From an uncultured Methanofollis sp. (GTDB lineage Archaea > Halobacteriota > Methanomicrobia > Methanomicrobiales > Methanofollaceae): 21,870 nucleotides of DNA. How positions within the stretch are numbered: the stretch's first letter is position 1; every line of letters starts with the position of its first letter. Below, in pieces: positions 12,918 to 20,115 of the stretch. The stretch spans positions 1 through 21,870 of the forward strand of contig NZ_CALFSA010000221.1 of the NCBI RefSeq assembly GCF_937919355.1, in the 5' to 3' direction. A program made the position numbers and the translations under genes. The notes beneath the pieces are model-generated. The model ran no database searches. It had not been told where the DNA came from and saw nothing but the letters and a program-made list of their open reading frames with translations.

Positions 12918-13496
12918 TTAGATGGTGATCTGTGCAAGTGCCTCATAGACCATCCGGCGGTACACCTCCGGGTTTGTGGCGTAGTGTTCGCCGGCAGTCT
13001 TCGAGTCTTCGGTCGTCCCGAACGATTCAAGCCTCTTCAGGGTGCTCTCTGCGGTGTCAAGGACCCAGCAGTTCCGCATCTCCTTGTCGACAACAGTCAC
13101 CGACTCCGCCCGCACAGAGACGAAGACCCGCCCGTCGGGTGTTTCATAGACGCTTGGCTTTCCGACGACGGCGACGAATGCCGGGGGATCGATCTTCGAG
13201 ACCTGCGTCATCGCTTCCTGTTGATAGGACGTGGCACTCACGAAGAAGATCCCTGTCGGGTCGGAGACACGGATCTGGTAGAAGATGTTCTGGTCGCCCC
13301 GCTTTTCCTTCTGGGTCATCGACCCGATGATGAGGACCCTGTTGCACCTCTCACCTGTCGGGAGGAGGACATAGGTCGGACTCTTCTCGTCCTCGCCGTC
13401 CTTGAAGTGGTAACTTGCCTCGCGCAGTTCGGCAGCGAAGACCCTGCGTGCCGGTTCGCGCTGGTAACGCGGCGTGAAACGCCCTTCACTCTGCAT
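12918..13496 (-). CDS. RPA-associated OB-fold protein (COG3390)
   Basis: 192 residues. The sequence matches the archaeal RPA-family protein COG3390, which is regularly encoded next to RPA and binds or modulates it at single-stranded DNA. Visible are the start FTPRYQREPARRVFAAEL, an OB-fold core (NRVLIIGSMTQKEKRGDQ, FYQIRVSDPTGIFFVSA, PAFVAVVGKPSVYE, VFVSVRAESVTVV) and a helical tail of about 50 residues (RNCWVLDTAESTLKRLESF). Its ATG overlaps the upstream RPA gene by 11 bases, so the two are coupled. The role in replication and repair is inferred from the family and position. Confidence 0.85.
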   Translation of the reverse strand: MQSEGRFTPRYQREPARRVFAAELREASYHFKDGEDEKSPTYVLLPTGERCNRVLIIGSMTQKEKRGDQNIFYQIRVSDPTGIFFVSATSYQQEAMTQVSKIDPPAFVAVVGKPSVYETPDGRVFVSVRAESVTVVDKEMRNCWVLDTAESTLKRLESFGTTEDSKTAGEHYATNPEVYRRMVYEALAQITI

Positions 13497-14721
13497 TGAG
13501 TTCGCCCCCTATCTGGTTGAGGAGTTCAGTATGCCGGTCTTTGTCAAAGGTGAGAAGCGTACAATCCTTCACCAGGAAGGTGTCACCGAGGTCGCTCCCT
13601 GAACAGGCGAAGTAGCGCCCCATCACGGCATCCCTGATCCTGCAGAAGACGTCGTCCAGGCCGAGAGGCCCCTCCTGGGAGATCGATACCGCCTCATCGA
13701 GGGCGAGGCCGGTGACAGCCTCGACGACATCCTTCTGCATGAGGATATTGCGTGCCGTTGTCCCGTCATCGAGCACACCCTTGATCCTGATATCATTCCT
13801 GAAATTGTCCTGAACGTCGTGGACCGGGCAGTAATTCCTCTTCGAGAGGACGCGGTTGCACCCTTCCACAGGGCAGCGCCTGACAAGGCCTGATCCCGGA
13901 CCGACATTCACGATGACCCCTTTGATAGTGGCGGCACCGGTCCCGACGGTGATCTCGGCCTCCTCATCAGGGAAGCACTTTGCACCGTTGAGTGTGATGG
14001 ATAGCCGCCCCTGATACTCGTCCACGGTTGCGTAGAAGATGTTATAGACCATCCCCGGTTCGAGCCGCTCCATGTCCTCCTCTTTCCAGATGGTGAACTT
14101 GATCGTACCCGATTCGTCACCAACGATACCGGTCTGAAGGATACGCTCATGCCTCGCCTCCCACTCCTGGACAACCTTCACCTTCACGCTGGCAACACCC
14201 GGCCGGAGGTCGGCGACCTTCGTCATCTGTGGCATGACCGGGGCTTCCTTCTCGATCTCGGTGATCGTCGTCCCTTTATGGAAGTTCAGTTTCGGCATCC
14301 CACGGTACTCGTCCACGACCACGGACTCGATCCTGTACCACTTCCCCTCTTCTAGCAGGGGTGCGTTTGCCCTTTCCCACGCCGTGAACTGGATTGCCCC
14401 GCTCGTGTCGGTGATGATACCGCTCTGTCTGATCGCGGCTGAAGCCGGTTTTGCGGTGCCGACGACCTTCCCCTCGACAGTCACCCATTCACCCGGGAGG
14501 AGAGACCCGATCTCGCGCATCTCAGAGGACTGCGCCGGCACCGCCGCAAGGTTGTGATCGCGTGCGATGTTCTCGGAAACAGTCTTCTCGGCCTCGGAGA
14601 GATTGACTCCAAAGTCCTCGACGAGGGTCCGGAGTTTCTTTTCCACCTCTGAGGGGTCGATTTTGACCTTCTGCAACTCGAACTTTCGGGAGATTCTTTC
14701 TGCTGCTTCGGATAGATCCAT
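13486..14721 (-). CDS. Replication protein A-type single-stranded DNA-binding protein
   Basis: 411 residues. A helical N-terminus (about 1-60) is followed by three OB folds starting near GEWVTVEGKVVG, VASVKVKVVQEW and AATIKGVIVNVG. Then comes a zinc finger of the archaeal RPA type (CPVEGCNRVLSKRNYCPVH, three Cys and one His) with its following DVQDNFRNDIRIKGVLDD segment, which continues the last OB fold. The protein coats single-stranded DNA in replication, repair and recombination. The long open frame upstream of 14727 is not family-like. The ATG at 14721 has GGAG seven bases upstream; the ATG at 14727 is two codons earlier and also possible. A TATA box (14753-14762) supports a start here. 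First gene of a two-gene operon. Confidence 0.9.
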   Translation of the reverse strand: MDLSEAAERISRKFELQKVKIDPSEVEKKLRTLVEDFGVNLSEAEKTVSENIARDHNLAAVPAQSSEMREIGSLLPGEWVTVEGKVVGTAKPASAAIRQSGIITDTSGAIQFTAWERANAPLLEEGKWYRIESVVVDEYRGMPKLNFHKGTTITEIEKEAPVMPQMTKVADLRPGVASVKVKVVQEWEARHERILQTGIVGDESGTIKFTIWKEEDMERLEPGMVYNIFYATVDEYQGRLSITLNGAKCFPDEEAEITVGTGAATIKGVIVNVGPGSGLVRRCPVEGCNRVLSKRNYCPVHDVQDNFRNDIRIKGVLDDGTTARNILMQKDVVEAVTGLALDEAVSISQEGPLGLDDVFCRIRDAVMGRYFACSGSDLGDTFLVKDCTLLTFDKDRHTELLNQIGGELNAE

Positions 14722-14752
14722 ATACATCTCCAGATGAGCATCGTCACCCCCA

Positions 14753-14762
14753 CAATATAAAG
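14753..14762 (-). promoter_or_regulatory. TATA box of the RPA operon
   Basis: CTTTATATTG on the minus strand, about 36 bases from the chosen ATG, is a good archaeal TATA element and leaves a short leader containing the GGAG ribosome-binding site. Confidence 0.6.
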
Positions 14763-14805
14763 GTGGGGAGCGTGGTGTGAAAGTTTGGGAGGCCGCCTGT
14801 TGAAC

Positions 14806-14815
14806 GTTTAAGTAC
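14806..14815 (+). promoter_or_regulatory. TATA-like box of the DUF1858 gene
   Basis: GTTTAAGTAC is centred about 26 bases before the ATG at 14837, which would give a leaderless transcript. Confidence 0.4.
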
Positions 14816-14836
14816 TGGTGCGACCAACCTCTGGGT

Positions 14837-15028
14837 ATGGCGATCACCGCTGACAGTACGATCCTGGAACTCCTCCAGGCAAAGCCCGAAGCTGCGGAAG
14901 TCCTGATGCGTTTCGGTATGGGATGCCTTGGCTGTGCCATTGGCCGGGGCGAGAGCATCAGGCAGGCTGCGGCCGCCCACGGGATTCCCCTCGACGAACT
15001 TGTCGCTGCGCTTGGAATCCAGGAGTAA
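14837..15028 (+). CDS. DUF1858 family small redox-disulfide protein
   Basis: 63 residues. The whole protein is one DUF1858 domain (PF08984): TADSTILELLQAKPEAAEVL followed by a GMGCLGCAIG motif with a CxxC pair, then ESIRQAAAAHGIPLDELVAAL. The domain occurs alone or attached to hybrid-cluster and other redox proteins. The CxxC probably takes part in thiol chemistry or metal binding, but the substrate is unknown. Full length for a stand-alone member. It stands alone between the divergent RPA operon and the convergent cbiZ gene, whose stop lies 3 bases after its own. Confidence 0.88.
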   Translation: MAITADSTILELLQAKPEAAEVLMRFGMGCLGCAIGRGESIRQAAAAHGIPLDELVAALGIQE

Positions 15029-15030
15029 AT

Positions 15031-15942
15031 CTATTTTTCCGGCTTCCCTCTGAGGGAAGCGCGGTATTTTTTCAGTTCCGCAAGCGAAGCCTCGGGGTTC
15101 CGCTGCAGGTATGCCGCGACCGCAGGCTCGTGGAGAAGAGTGCATCGGCTGCAGCTCCAGACAGTCCCGCCTGCTGAACACCCGACCTCGTCCCCGAGGT
15201 CGGTGTCCCTGCAGGGGTAGAAAGGGCAGTAACAGAAGTCACATGCCTGCCCTTTGAAGTGGCAGGGATAGTAAGGACACCCGTCCGGTCGCCACTCAAC
15301 CCAGTGGTCCCCGCCGTACCGGGAAAAGATGAAAAATGACGGTTTTTTCCGTGAAACCCGTCCTTGCTGACGCGCAAGCGCCTCCTGCACCCCGCGGAGG
15401 ACGGCGGCATAGACCCGCCGCCCCGTCTCGGTGAAGGTGCCTGCATATGTGTGGGCTACATCCCCCTCGCAGGCGACAACCACCGCATCTGTGGTCGTGC
15501 CGGTGAAGTCGTATCCCATCACCCTGAGGGCCTGTGCCTTCGCCTCCGTGGCAGTGATGATCGTCTCCAGAAGAGCGCCGTCGGAGAGTCCCTCCCGCGA
15601 CGTGACGACGATATTGATCGTGTGGGGGTGTTCCGGGTCCTGGTCAGGGTTTGGATTTGGATTTGTGACGCCCGCCGTAACAAAAGCCGTGATAAAATCA
15701 TATTGCAGGATACAGAGGTACTGCATCGGGACAGCGGTCAGGAGGCCGAAAAAGTCGTTGTCTAGCCCGTTTGATGCCGCGATCTCCCGGAGATAACGCG
15801 GGGGATCTGCGTGGTCGAAATTTTCCGGAACCGTGTGATTGAATATCGTCGATACCTCGCCGAAACCCCCGTCGATCCCGGTGCTTGCGGCCCGGAAGGT
15901 GCCCCGCACAAAAAGGGTGTCACGGGTGTGGTAGTATCTCAT
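15031..15942 (-). CDS. cbiZ: Adenosylcobinamide amidohydrolase CbiZ fused to a C-terminal cysteine-rich domain
   Basis: 303 residues. Residues 1-195 are a CbiZ domain: LFVRGTFRAASTGIDGGF, STIFNHTVP, AFVTAGVTNP, HTINIVVTSREGLSDGALLE and the GYDFTGTTTDAVVVAC signature. CbiZ hydrolyses adenosylcobinamide to adenosylcobyric acid during corrinoid salvage. The tail (about 220-275) has nine cysteines (222, 227, 234, 237, 239, 244, 255, 264, 267), matching the cysteine-rich small domain PF04071 and probably binding zinc or an Fe-S cluster. The ATG at 15942 forms an ATGA overlap with the upstream gene; the longer open frame is not family-like. Cytoplasmic; co-transcribed with the glycyl-radical-like gene. 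Confidence 0.88.
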   Translation of the reverse strand: MRYYHTRDTLFVRGTFRAASTGIDGGFGEVSTIFNHTVPENFDHADPPRYLREIAASNGLDNDFFGLLTAVPMQYLCILQYDFITAFVTAGVTNPNPNPDQDPEHPHTINIVVTSREGLSDGALLETIITATEAKAQALRVMGYDFTGTTTDAVVVACEGDVAHTYAGTFTETGRRVYAAVLRGVQEALARQQGRVSRKKPSFFIFSRYGGDHWVEWRPDGCPYYPCHFKGQACDFCYCPFYPCRDTDLGDEVGCSAGGTVWSCSRCTLLHEPAVAAYLQRNPEASLAELKKYRASLRGKPEK

Positions 15943-16301
15943 GCAACAGTATACCTTACCCGATCTTTGAGTTCCTGCTGTTTCCCGGCATTCCAGCCCG
16001 AGACGTCCTGGAGATAACCGGTGACACGACTGATCTGGGTGACGTCGTGGGAACCGCACGCCGGGCAGACCGGCGCTCCGCAGAGGGGACAGTATTCTAT
16101 TCCCGCGACGATCTCGTGGGAGCAGTGAGTGTGGTCGAGGGGACACATGATCTCAAGCTGGGTCTCGCCGCAGACCGGGCACGGGTCTGTATCGACGACA
16201 TGGTTGCAGGTGTGGCACTTGTACCTGCGCTCCTCGACCGGGATATCAGATAAATTTCTGTATTTTTTTGCCAGAGTTAGTTGCTCGTCGCTCCACTGCA
16301 T
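15939..16301 (-). CDS. Stand-alone C-terminal glycyl-radical/zinc domain of anaerobic ribonucleotide reductase (NrdD-like)
   Basis: 120 residues only, whereas complete NrdD has 600-800. The C-terminal half carries the NrdD end: YCPLCGAPVCPACGS (C71, C74, C79, C82, zinc site), then the radical-site motif RVTGYLQDVSGWNAGKQQEL with G95 in the expected position. The N-terminal half adds six cysteines (C29, C32, C41, C44, C53, C60), probably a second zinc ribbon. The catalytic barrel is absent, so it cannot be a complete reductase. It may supply the radical domain in trans, as YfiD does for pyruvate formate-lyase, or have a different zinc role. An AGGA site precedes the ATG. It overlaps cbiZ by 4 bases. 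Confidence 0.8.
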   Translation of the reverse strand: MQWSDEQLTLAKKYRNLSDIPVEERRYKCHTCNHVVDTDPCPVCGETQLEIMCPLDHTHCSHEIVAGIEYCPLCGAPVCPACGSHDVTQISRVTGYLQDVSGWNAGKQQELKDRVRYTVA

Positions 16302-16409
16302 GCTTAATCCTTCCTGCTGAAATTATTAAAGGCTGCGTTTTTCGGCCGGTTGCGGGCGTGAACTCCAAAAAGACACTGCTCCATTTTCCGTATCCATGAA
16401 TCGTAAGAT

Positions 16410-16416
16410 ATTATAA
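16410..16416 (+). promoter_or_regulatory. TATA box of the secreted-protein gene
   Basis: ATTATAA within GATATTATAACTTAA is centred 27 bases before the ATG at 16440, implying a leaderless mRNA. The rest of 16302-16439 holds the divergent promoter of the NrdD-like gene (TTTAATAATTT near 16321-16332 on the minus strand) and no gene. Confidence 0.6.
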
Positions 16417-16439
16417 CTTAATTTTGTTACCATATACCA

Positions 16440-18077
16440 ATGCATTCAATGAATTTCATTGCCACCCATTTTTCAGGGGGGAAGTGGAGTGGCAGGGGGT
16501 TTACACAATTTTTTGTCCTCGCTGCCATCCTCCTTATCCTCGGGTGTGCGACCCCGGCAGCTGCGGTTGCCTTCTCTCACGGAGAAAACAGTTCAGGTGT
16601 CGTCGCTGGTCTGCCCTCCTTTCTGGATCCATTTGCGGAGGGTAAGACCGCCGCGCCTGCACTTGCCGCAGATGCTGCTATTGAAGAAGAGGTGGACCCC
16701 CTCGCTCTCTATGCGGCTCAGGCGCGGGAAGCCGTGGATGGAGTTGCGGCCTCTCTTGCGTCTGCCGGGAATGACACCGGCGTGACCGATGTCACCGCCT
16801 ATCCGCTCATCACCGACCCCGACCTTGCCAATCCCGGCTACCTGGGACGTCCGATGGGCGTGAAAGTCGTGGTAGTCTGCCCGGATGAAGGTGATCGTCT
16901 CCAGAATACTCTCTGGTGGTACGAGAAAGACACGACCACGATTGCCAGGGCACTCTATAGCAGTGAAGTAAAGAACCGGCTCGGCTTTGTTGCAGTCACA
17001 TTTAAAAAGGCCGACGGGAAGAGCACCTCCCTCAAATTCGTCCTTCATGCGGCCGATGCCTCCCTGGCCGTCTCAGGTAATGAGTCGGCCTATATCAGGC
17101 ATATCGACTGGTCTGATGTGGAGATAGCGAAAGGTGTGTCGGTCGCCTGTTACGAACCGCCTGAGTCTGCGGTGCAGGTGCCTGCGAGGGCCTGGGGAGA
17201 CGGGTCGAAGCGGACGATTTCCCGGGACCTCCTGAAGGCCGAGGTCGCTGACGGCACGAGCGTGATGAACGGGAAGATCGACGAGATATCCCATGCGGCA
17301 GACAGGAACGACTATGCCGGTGTTGCCCGTCTTTCTGACGAACTTGTCGGCACTGCCCGGGCACGGGAAAAGAGCCTCAGGTCATGCACGGTCCCGTCGG
17401 GGTGTGCCCCTGCGTCCGGGGATTATGGTGCAGGACTCGGGAAGTACCAGGAAGCGGGGTCTCTCCTCTGGTACGGTGCGACCTTCGCAGATGCCGACGC
17501 CTTTGCCCGCGGGAACGATCTTCTTGTCCAGGGACGGGCACTGATGGCCGGCGCCCAGGAAAAACTCTCCCTTTCCCCTCCAGCCCTGAATACGCAGGTC
17601 ATCGCCACGCAGTCTCTGTACCCCGATGCCCTCGCCCCCCGGGAGCGGTATAAGTTCAGGGACGCACCCGAGGGGAACACCCTCTCGGTAAAGGTCGGAC
17701 CGGTCACGCGGCTGGACCGGTACGTTACTGAGAAGGGCGACACGGTGAAGGAGCACCTGCCGCCGTACGGGAAGGAGTTCTTCTGCGTACTTCTGGAGGT
17801 CAACCACCTCGGTTACAGTGGAAAGGGGAGCCAGACATTCAGGACCCCGAAAGCATCGGCATGTACTCTCCTCCTCGGCGGCGACAAGTACGTCCCGAAA
17901 CAACCTGAGGCATATATCGAGTGCGTCGGTTCTGTCTACTCTGATGTGACCCTCAAAAGGAAGGACCGCACTATCGGCTATCTTGTCTACGAAGTCCCTC
18001 TCTCTTCCGACCCCGCCTCGGCGTACCTCCAGGTCAACTTCGGCAAGGGCGGTACTCCGCTCTGGAGACTGGGCTGA
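16440..18077 (+). CDS. Large secreted or lipid-anchored protein with DUF4352-like C-terminal domain
   Basis: 545 residues. The N-terminus is a long signal sequence: a basic head, then a hydrophobic core at about 24-35 (FFVLAAILLILG), with a possible lipobox cysteine C36 or a signal-peptidase site after about residue 43. An alanine-rich linker (about 60-100) follows. Residues 110-250 form a beta-rich domain (GVKVVVVCPD, LGFVAVTFKKADGKS) and 265-390 a helical region (ISHAADRNDYAGVARLSDEL). From about 395 there is an immunoglobulin-like DUF4352-type domain (GNTLSVKVGPVTRLDRYV, FFCVLLEVNHLGYSG, RTIGYLVYEVP). I do not recognise the full architecture. An extracellular binding or sensory role is inferred. 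Monocistronic. An in-frame ATG at 16449 is an alternative start. Confidence 0.75.
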   Translation: MHSMNFIATHFSGGKWSGRGFTQFFVLAAILLILGCATPAAAVAFSHGENSSGVVAGLPSFLDPFAEGKTAAPALAADAAIEEEVDPLALYAAQAREAVDGVAASLASAGNDTGVTDVTAYPLITDPDLANPGYLGRPMGVKVVVVCPDEGDRLQNTLWWYEKDTTTIARALYSSEVKNRLGFVAVTFKKADGKSTSLKFVLHAADASLAVSGNESAYIRHIDWSDVEIAKGVSVACYEPPESAVQVPARAWGDGSKRTISRDLLKAEVADGTSVMNGKIDEISHAADRNDYAGVARLSDELVGTARAREKSLRSCTVPSGCAPASGDYGAGLGKYQEAGSLLWYGATFADADAFARGNDLLVQGRALMAGAQEKLSLSPPALNTQVIATQSLYPDALAPRERYKFRDAPEGNTLSVKVGPVTRLDRYVTEKGDTVKEHLPPYGKEFFCVLLEVNHLGYSGKGSQTFRTPKASACTLLLGGDKYVPKQPEAYIECVGSVYSDVTLKRKDRTIGYLVYEVPLSSDPASAYLQVNFGKGGTPLWRLG

Positions 18078-18096
18078 TCCGGTTCTCTAACATTAC

Positions 18097-18165
18097 TTTT
18101 TTTTGGAAGACATATTTGAAGCAGGAAGAATAGATGCGGGGTCAGGCAGGGCCAGGCCCTGCCTG
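18097..18165. terminator. T8 run and long palindromic hairpin between convergent genes
   Basis: A T8 run at 18097-18104 ends the secreted-protein transcript. Downstream, CAGGCAGGGCC-a-GGCCCTGCCTG (18143-18165) is a perfect 11-base inverted repeat with a 1-base centre, suited to stop readthrough from either side. No gene is visible in 18078-18229. Confidence 0.6.
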
Positions 18166-18229
18166 CCGCCTCAGAGGACTCATAGGGTTCGTCAGCACCG
18201 GACCTGCCGGTTCGGAACGGTCGTTCTCA

Positions 18230-18865
18230 TCATCGGCGATAGGGCGCGTAGGCCCGTGCCGCTGTCGCCGGGTCTGCCGCGCCGTAGATTGCCCGTCCGA
18301 CGATCATGCCGTCGACGAGGGGTGCGACCAGAGCGGGATCGCCGCCCTGTGCCCCTATGCCCGGGGACAGGATCTTCTTTTCCCCGATGAGGGTGCGAAG
18401 TGCTTTCACTCTTTCGGGCCGCGTCGCCGGGGCGATGATGCCGTCGGCGCCGGTCTGTGCGACAATATCGCAGAGGTGCTCGGGCACGCCCTCGGAGAAG
18501 AAGGTGAGTGCACCAGGGTGGCTCATCTCGGCGACGACATAGCACTCCCCTTCATGGGCATGGGCCGCGTTGACGCAGGCGGCAACCGAGTCCGGGCCCG
18601 GGAAGCCTTGGGCGATTACAGCAGAGAATCCGGCCGCGAAGACCTGCTCGCAGATGAGCGTGTTGGTATTCGGTATGTCAGCGACCTTGAAGTCGGCGAT
18701 GAGGGGAAGCCCGAGGTCTGCGAGGTCGCGGGCTATCCCGAGCCCGGCCCCGAGGACAAGGGGGTAGCCGATCTTGATCGCGTCGACCTCGCGTGCACAG
18801 GCCTTTGCAATGGCGAGTGCCGCTGCCCGATCGGTGACATCAAGGGAGAGGATAAGGTCAGTCAT
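18230..18865 (-). CDS. pyrF: Orotidine 5'-phosphate decarboxylase
   Basis: 211 residues, the usual archaeal length. It decarboxylates OMP to UMP, the last step of pyrimidine nucleotide synthesis. The catalytic network is visible: D9 (SLDVTD), K31 (DAIKIGYP), and D58-F-K60-V-A-D63 in IADFKVADIPNTN. The phosphate-binding end is SPGIGAQGGDP and GMIVGRAIYGAADPA. The ATG at 18863-18865 has no strong ribosome-binding site. AT-rich sequence just upstream (18875-18900) could hold a promoter in the 66-base gap behind the deoxyhypusine synthase gene, or the two may be co-transcribed. Confidence 0.95.
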   Translation of the reverse strand: MTDLILSLDVTDRAAALAIAKACAREVDAIKIGYPLVLGAGLGIARDLADLGLPLIADFKVADIPNTNTLICEQVFAAGFSAVIAQGFPGPDSVAACVNAAHAHEGECYVVAEMSHPGALTFFSEGVPEHLCDIVAQTGADGIIAPATRPERVKALRTLIGEKKILSPGIGAQGGDPALVAPLVDGMIVGRAIYGAADPATAARAYAPYRR

Positions 18866-18931
18866 GTTCCCGCTCTATTATTTTGTGGTGAAATAATGTT
18901 TTCTCCGTGGAGTCGGGGGAGAGGACTGTTT

Positions 18932-19879
18932 TCAGTCCTGTTCCAGTCTCTCCAGGACCGCCGCGGCGATGAGGGGGAGGTTGATTGTTGCATCGCCGTA
19001 GACTGTAATTGCAGCTGCGTCCTCGTTGATCTTGCCCCAGGACTGGGCTTCTGAGAGTGTGGCGCCGGAGAGGCCGCCGAGGTCGGGACGGTCGCCGGTG
19101 AGCTGGATCGCGTAGTCGAAGCCCGAGGGGGTGATCATCTTGTTCTGGAAGATGAAGTTCTTCGGGACGCCGCCGCCGACGAGGAAGGCGCCTGCATGTT
19201 CTGCCGCATAGCAGCGGTCGATGATGTCGTGCATGTCGCCGAAGGTGTCGACGACGATGTGGTGCATCTGGTTGTAGAGCCAGAACTGCATGCCGAGCAT
19301 TGAGTCCTGGACAGCGGGGCAGAAGACAGGGATGTCTTTCTTTGCCGCTGTTGCGAGGATGCCGTGGTCGAGGTGCTCGCCGATGTGGCGGAGGAGGCCA
19401 GAGATGGTGATCACGGACTTATCCGGGATCTCGGAGAGGCAGTCCTGCATGAACTCCTCAAAGCGTATGAAGGCCTCGTCCGGGAGGAAGATGTCGTAGA
19501 TACGGTTGATCTCCTCTTCTCTCAGTTTGAGGTCGTCGCAGACCGACGTGCCATGGTAGTGGTGGCAGCCGATTGCCTCGATAGTATCGTGGGTGAGGTT
19601 TGCCCCGGTTGAGACAAGGATATCGATGTACCCCTTCTCGATGAGTTCGCTGACGATCCCGCCCATGCCGGCGGGGACCATCGCCCCGGCAAGCCCGAAG
19701 TACTTTGTCGCCTTCTCGTCGCGGAGCATTTTTTCGTATATATCAACCGCTTTTGCGAGTGAACCGCCGTTGTAGGCTCCTGCTCCGCCTATTGCATTGA
19801 CAAGTTCGTTTACTGTCATCCCTGCCGAAAGCCTGACCTGCCTGACAGGATCGCCGCATTCATCCCTGTTGCATTCCAT
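18932..19879 (-). CDS. Deoxyhypusine synthase
   Basis: 315 residues. It transfers the aminobutyl group of spermidine to a lysine of translation factor aIF5A. The active-site lysine K283 lies in EAQSWGKIN. NAD and substrate segments include GLAGAMVPAGMGG, ILVSTGANLTHD, GCHHYHGT, PVFCPAVQDSMLG, HAGAFLVGGGVPKNF and GFDYAIQLTGDRPDLGGLSG. The N-terminus (VRQVRLSAGMTVNELV) fits archaeal family members. GGTG just upstream of the ATG at 19877-19879 can serve as the ribosome-binding site. A T-rich TATA-like element lies near 19945-19954 on the minus strand. Full length with no oddities. Confidence 0.95.
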   Translation of the reverse strand: MECNRDECGDPVRQVRLSAGMTVNELVNAIGGAGAYNGGSLAKAVDIYEKMLRDEKATKYFGLAGAMVPAGMGGIVSELIEKGYIDILVSTGANLTHDTIEAIGCHHYHGTSVCDDLKLREEEINRIYDIFLPDEAFIRFEEFMQDCLSEIPDKSVITISGLLRHIGEHLDHGILATAAKKDIPVFCPAVQDSMLGMQFWLYNQMHHIVVDTFGDMHDIIDRCYAAEHAGAFLVGGGVPKNFIFQNKMITPSGFDYAIQLTGDRPDLGGLSGATLSEAQSWGKINEDAAAITVYGDATINLPLIAAAVLERLEQD

Positions 19880-19970
19880 AGGACACCAGATTCCTTATGA
19901 TCTTGTCCTGCAATCCATTAACAGTTTTGACCGAGGACCACACCATAAAAAGAGACAAAATTGTGGATTC

Positions 19971-20105
19971 AAAAAAATATGGGGGTGCTCTCAGATCCCT
20001 TTCATGATCCAGTGACGGGGAATGACAACATCCCGTGCAGGGAAGTATCCCTGCCCCTGGTGTCCATGCTGGTGCCTCTCGGGTACGGTCGTATCCCGTC
20101 ATTCC
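19971..20105 (-). ncRNA. Candidate structured RNA/3' UTR with terminator downstream of the alcohol dehydrogenase gene
   Basis: In the 236-base gap, GGAATGAC (minus strand, 20098-20105) pairs with GTCATTCC (20019-20026). They close a loop that holds two more stems. GGG-a-TAC/GTA-CCC (20081-20097) directly abuts the closing stem, and GCAGGGA-tact-TCCCTGC (20037-20054) is a perfect 7-base-pair hairpin. A T7 run lies 42 bases further on (19971-19977). The first element begins 10 bases after the dehydrogenase stop. The branched fold is read by eye. It may be only a terminator or an intergenic repeat; an independent RNA gene is not shown. Confidence 0.35.
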
Positions 20106-20115
20106 GGGGTGTGCC

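Noticed and set aside
15640..15670. Tandem GGATTTG-like repeat in the cbiZ gene
   Set aside because: It is only the codons for a short NPNPNP stretch inside a conserved gene, not a separate repeat element.
16302..16439. Cobalamin riboswitch upstream of the NrdD-like/cbiZ operon
   Set aside because: The gap to the start is only about 20 bases downstream of a TATA-like element, too short for a cobalamin riboswitch, and no B12-box-like sequence was seen.
19860..20102. 80-codon minus-strand frame in the gap after the alcohol dehydrogenase
   Set aside because: No ribosome-binding site and no family features, and it passes through the base-paired segments and the T7 run, which fits a non-coding region better.
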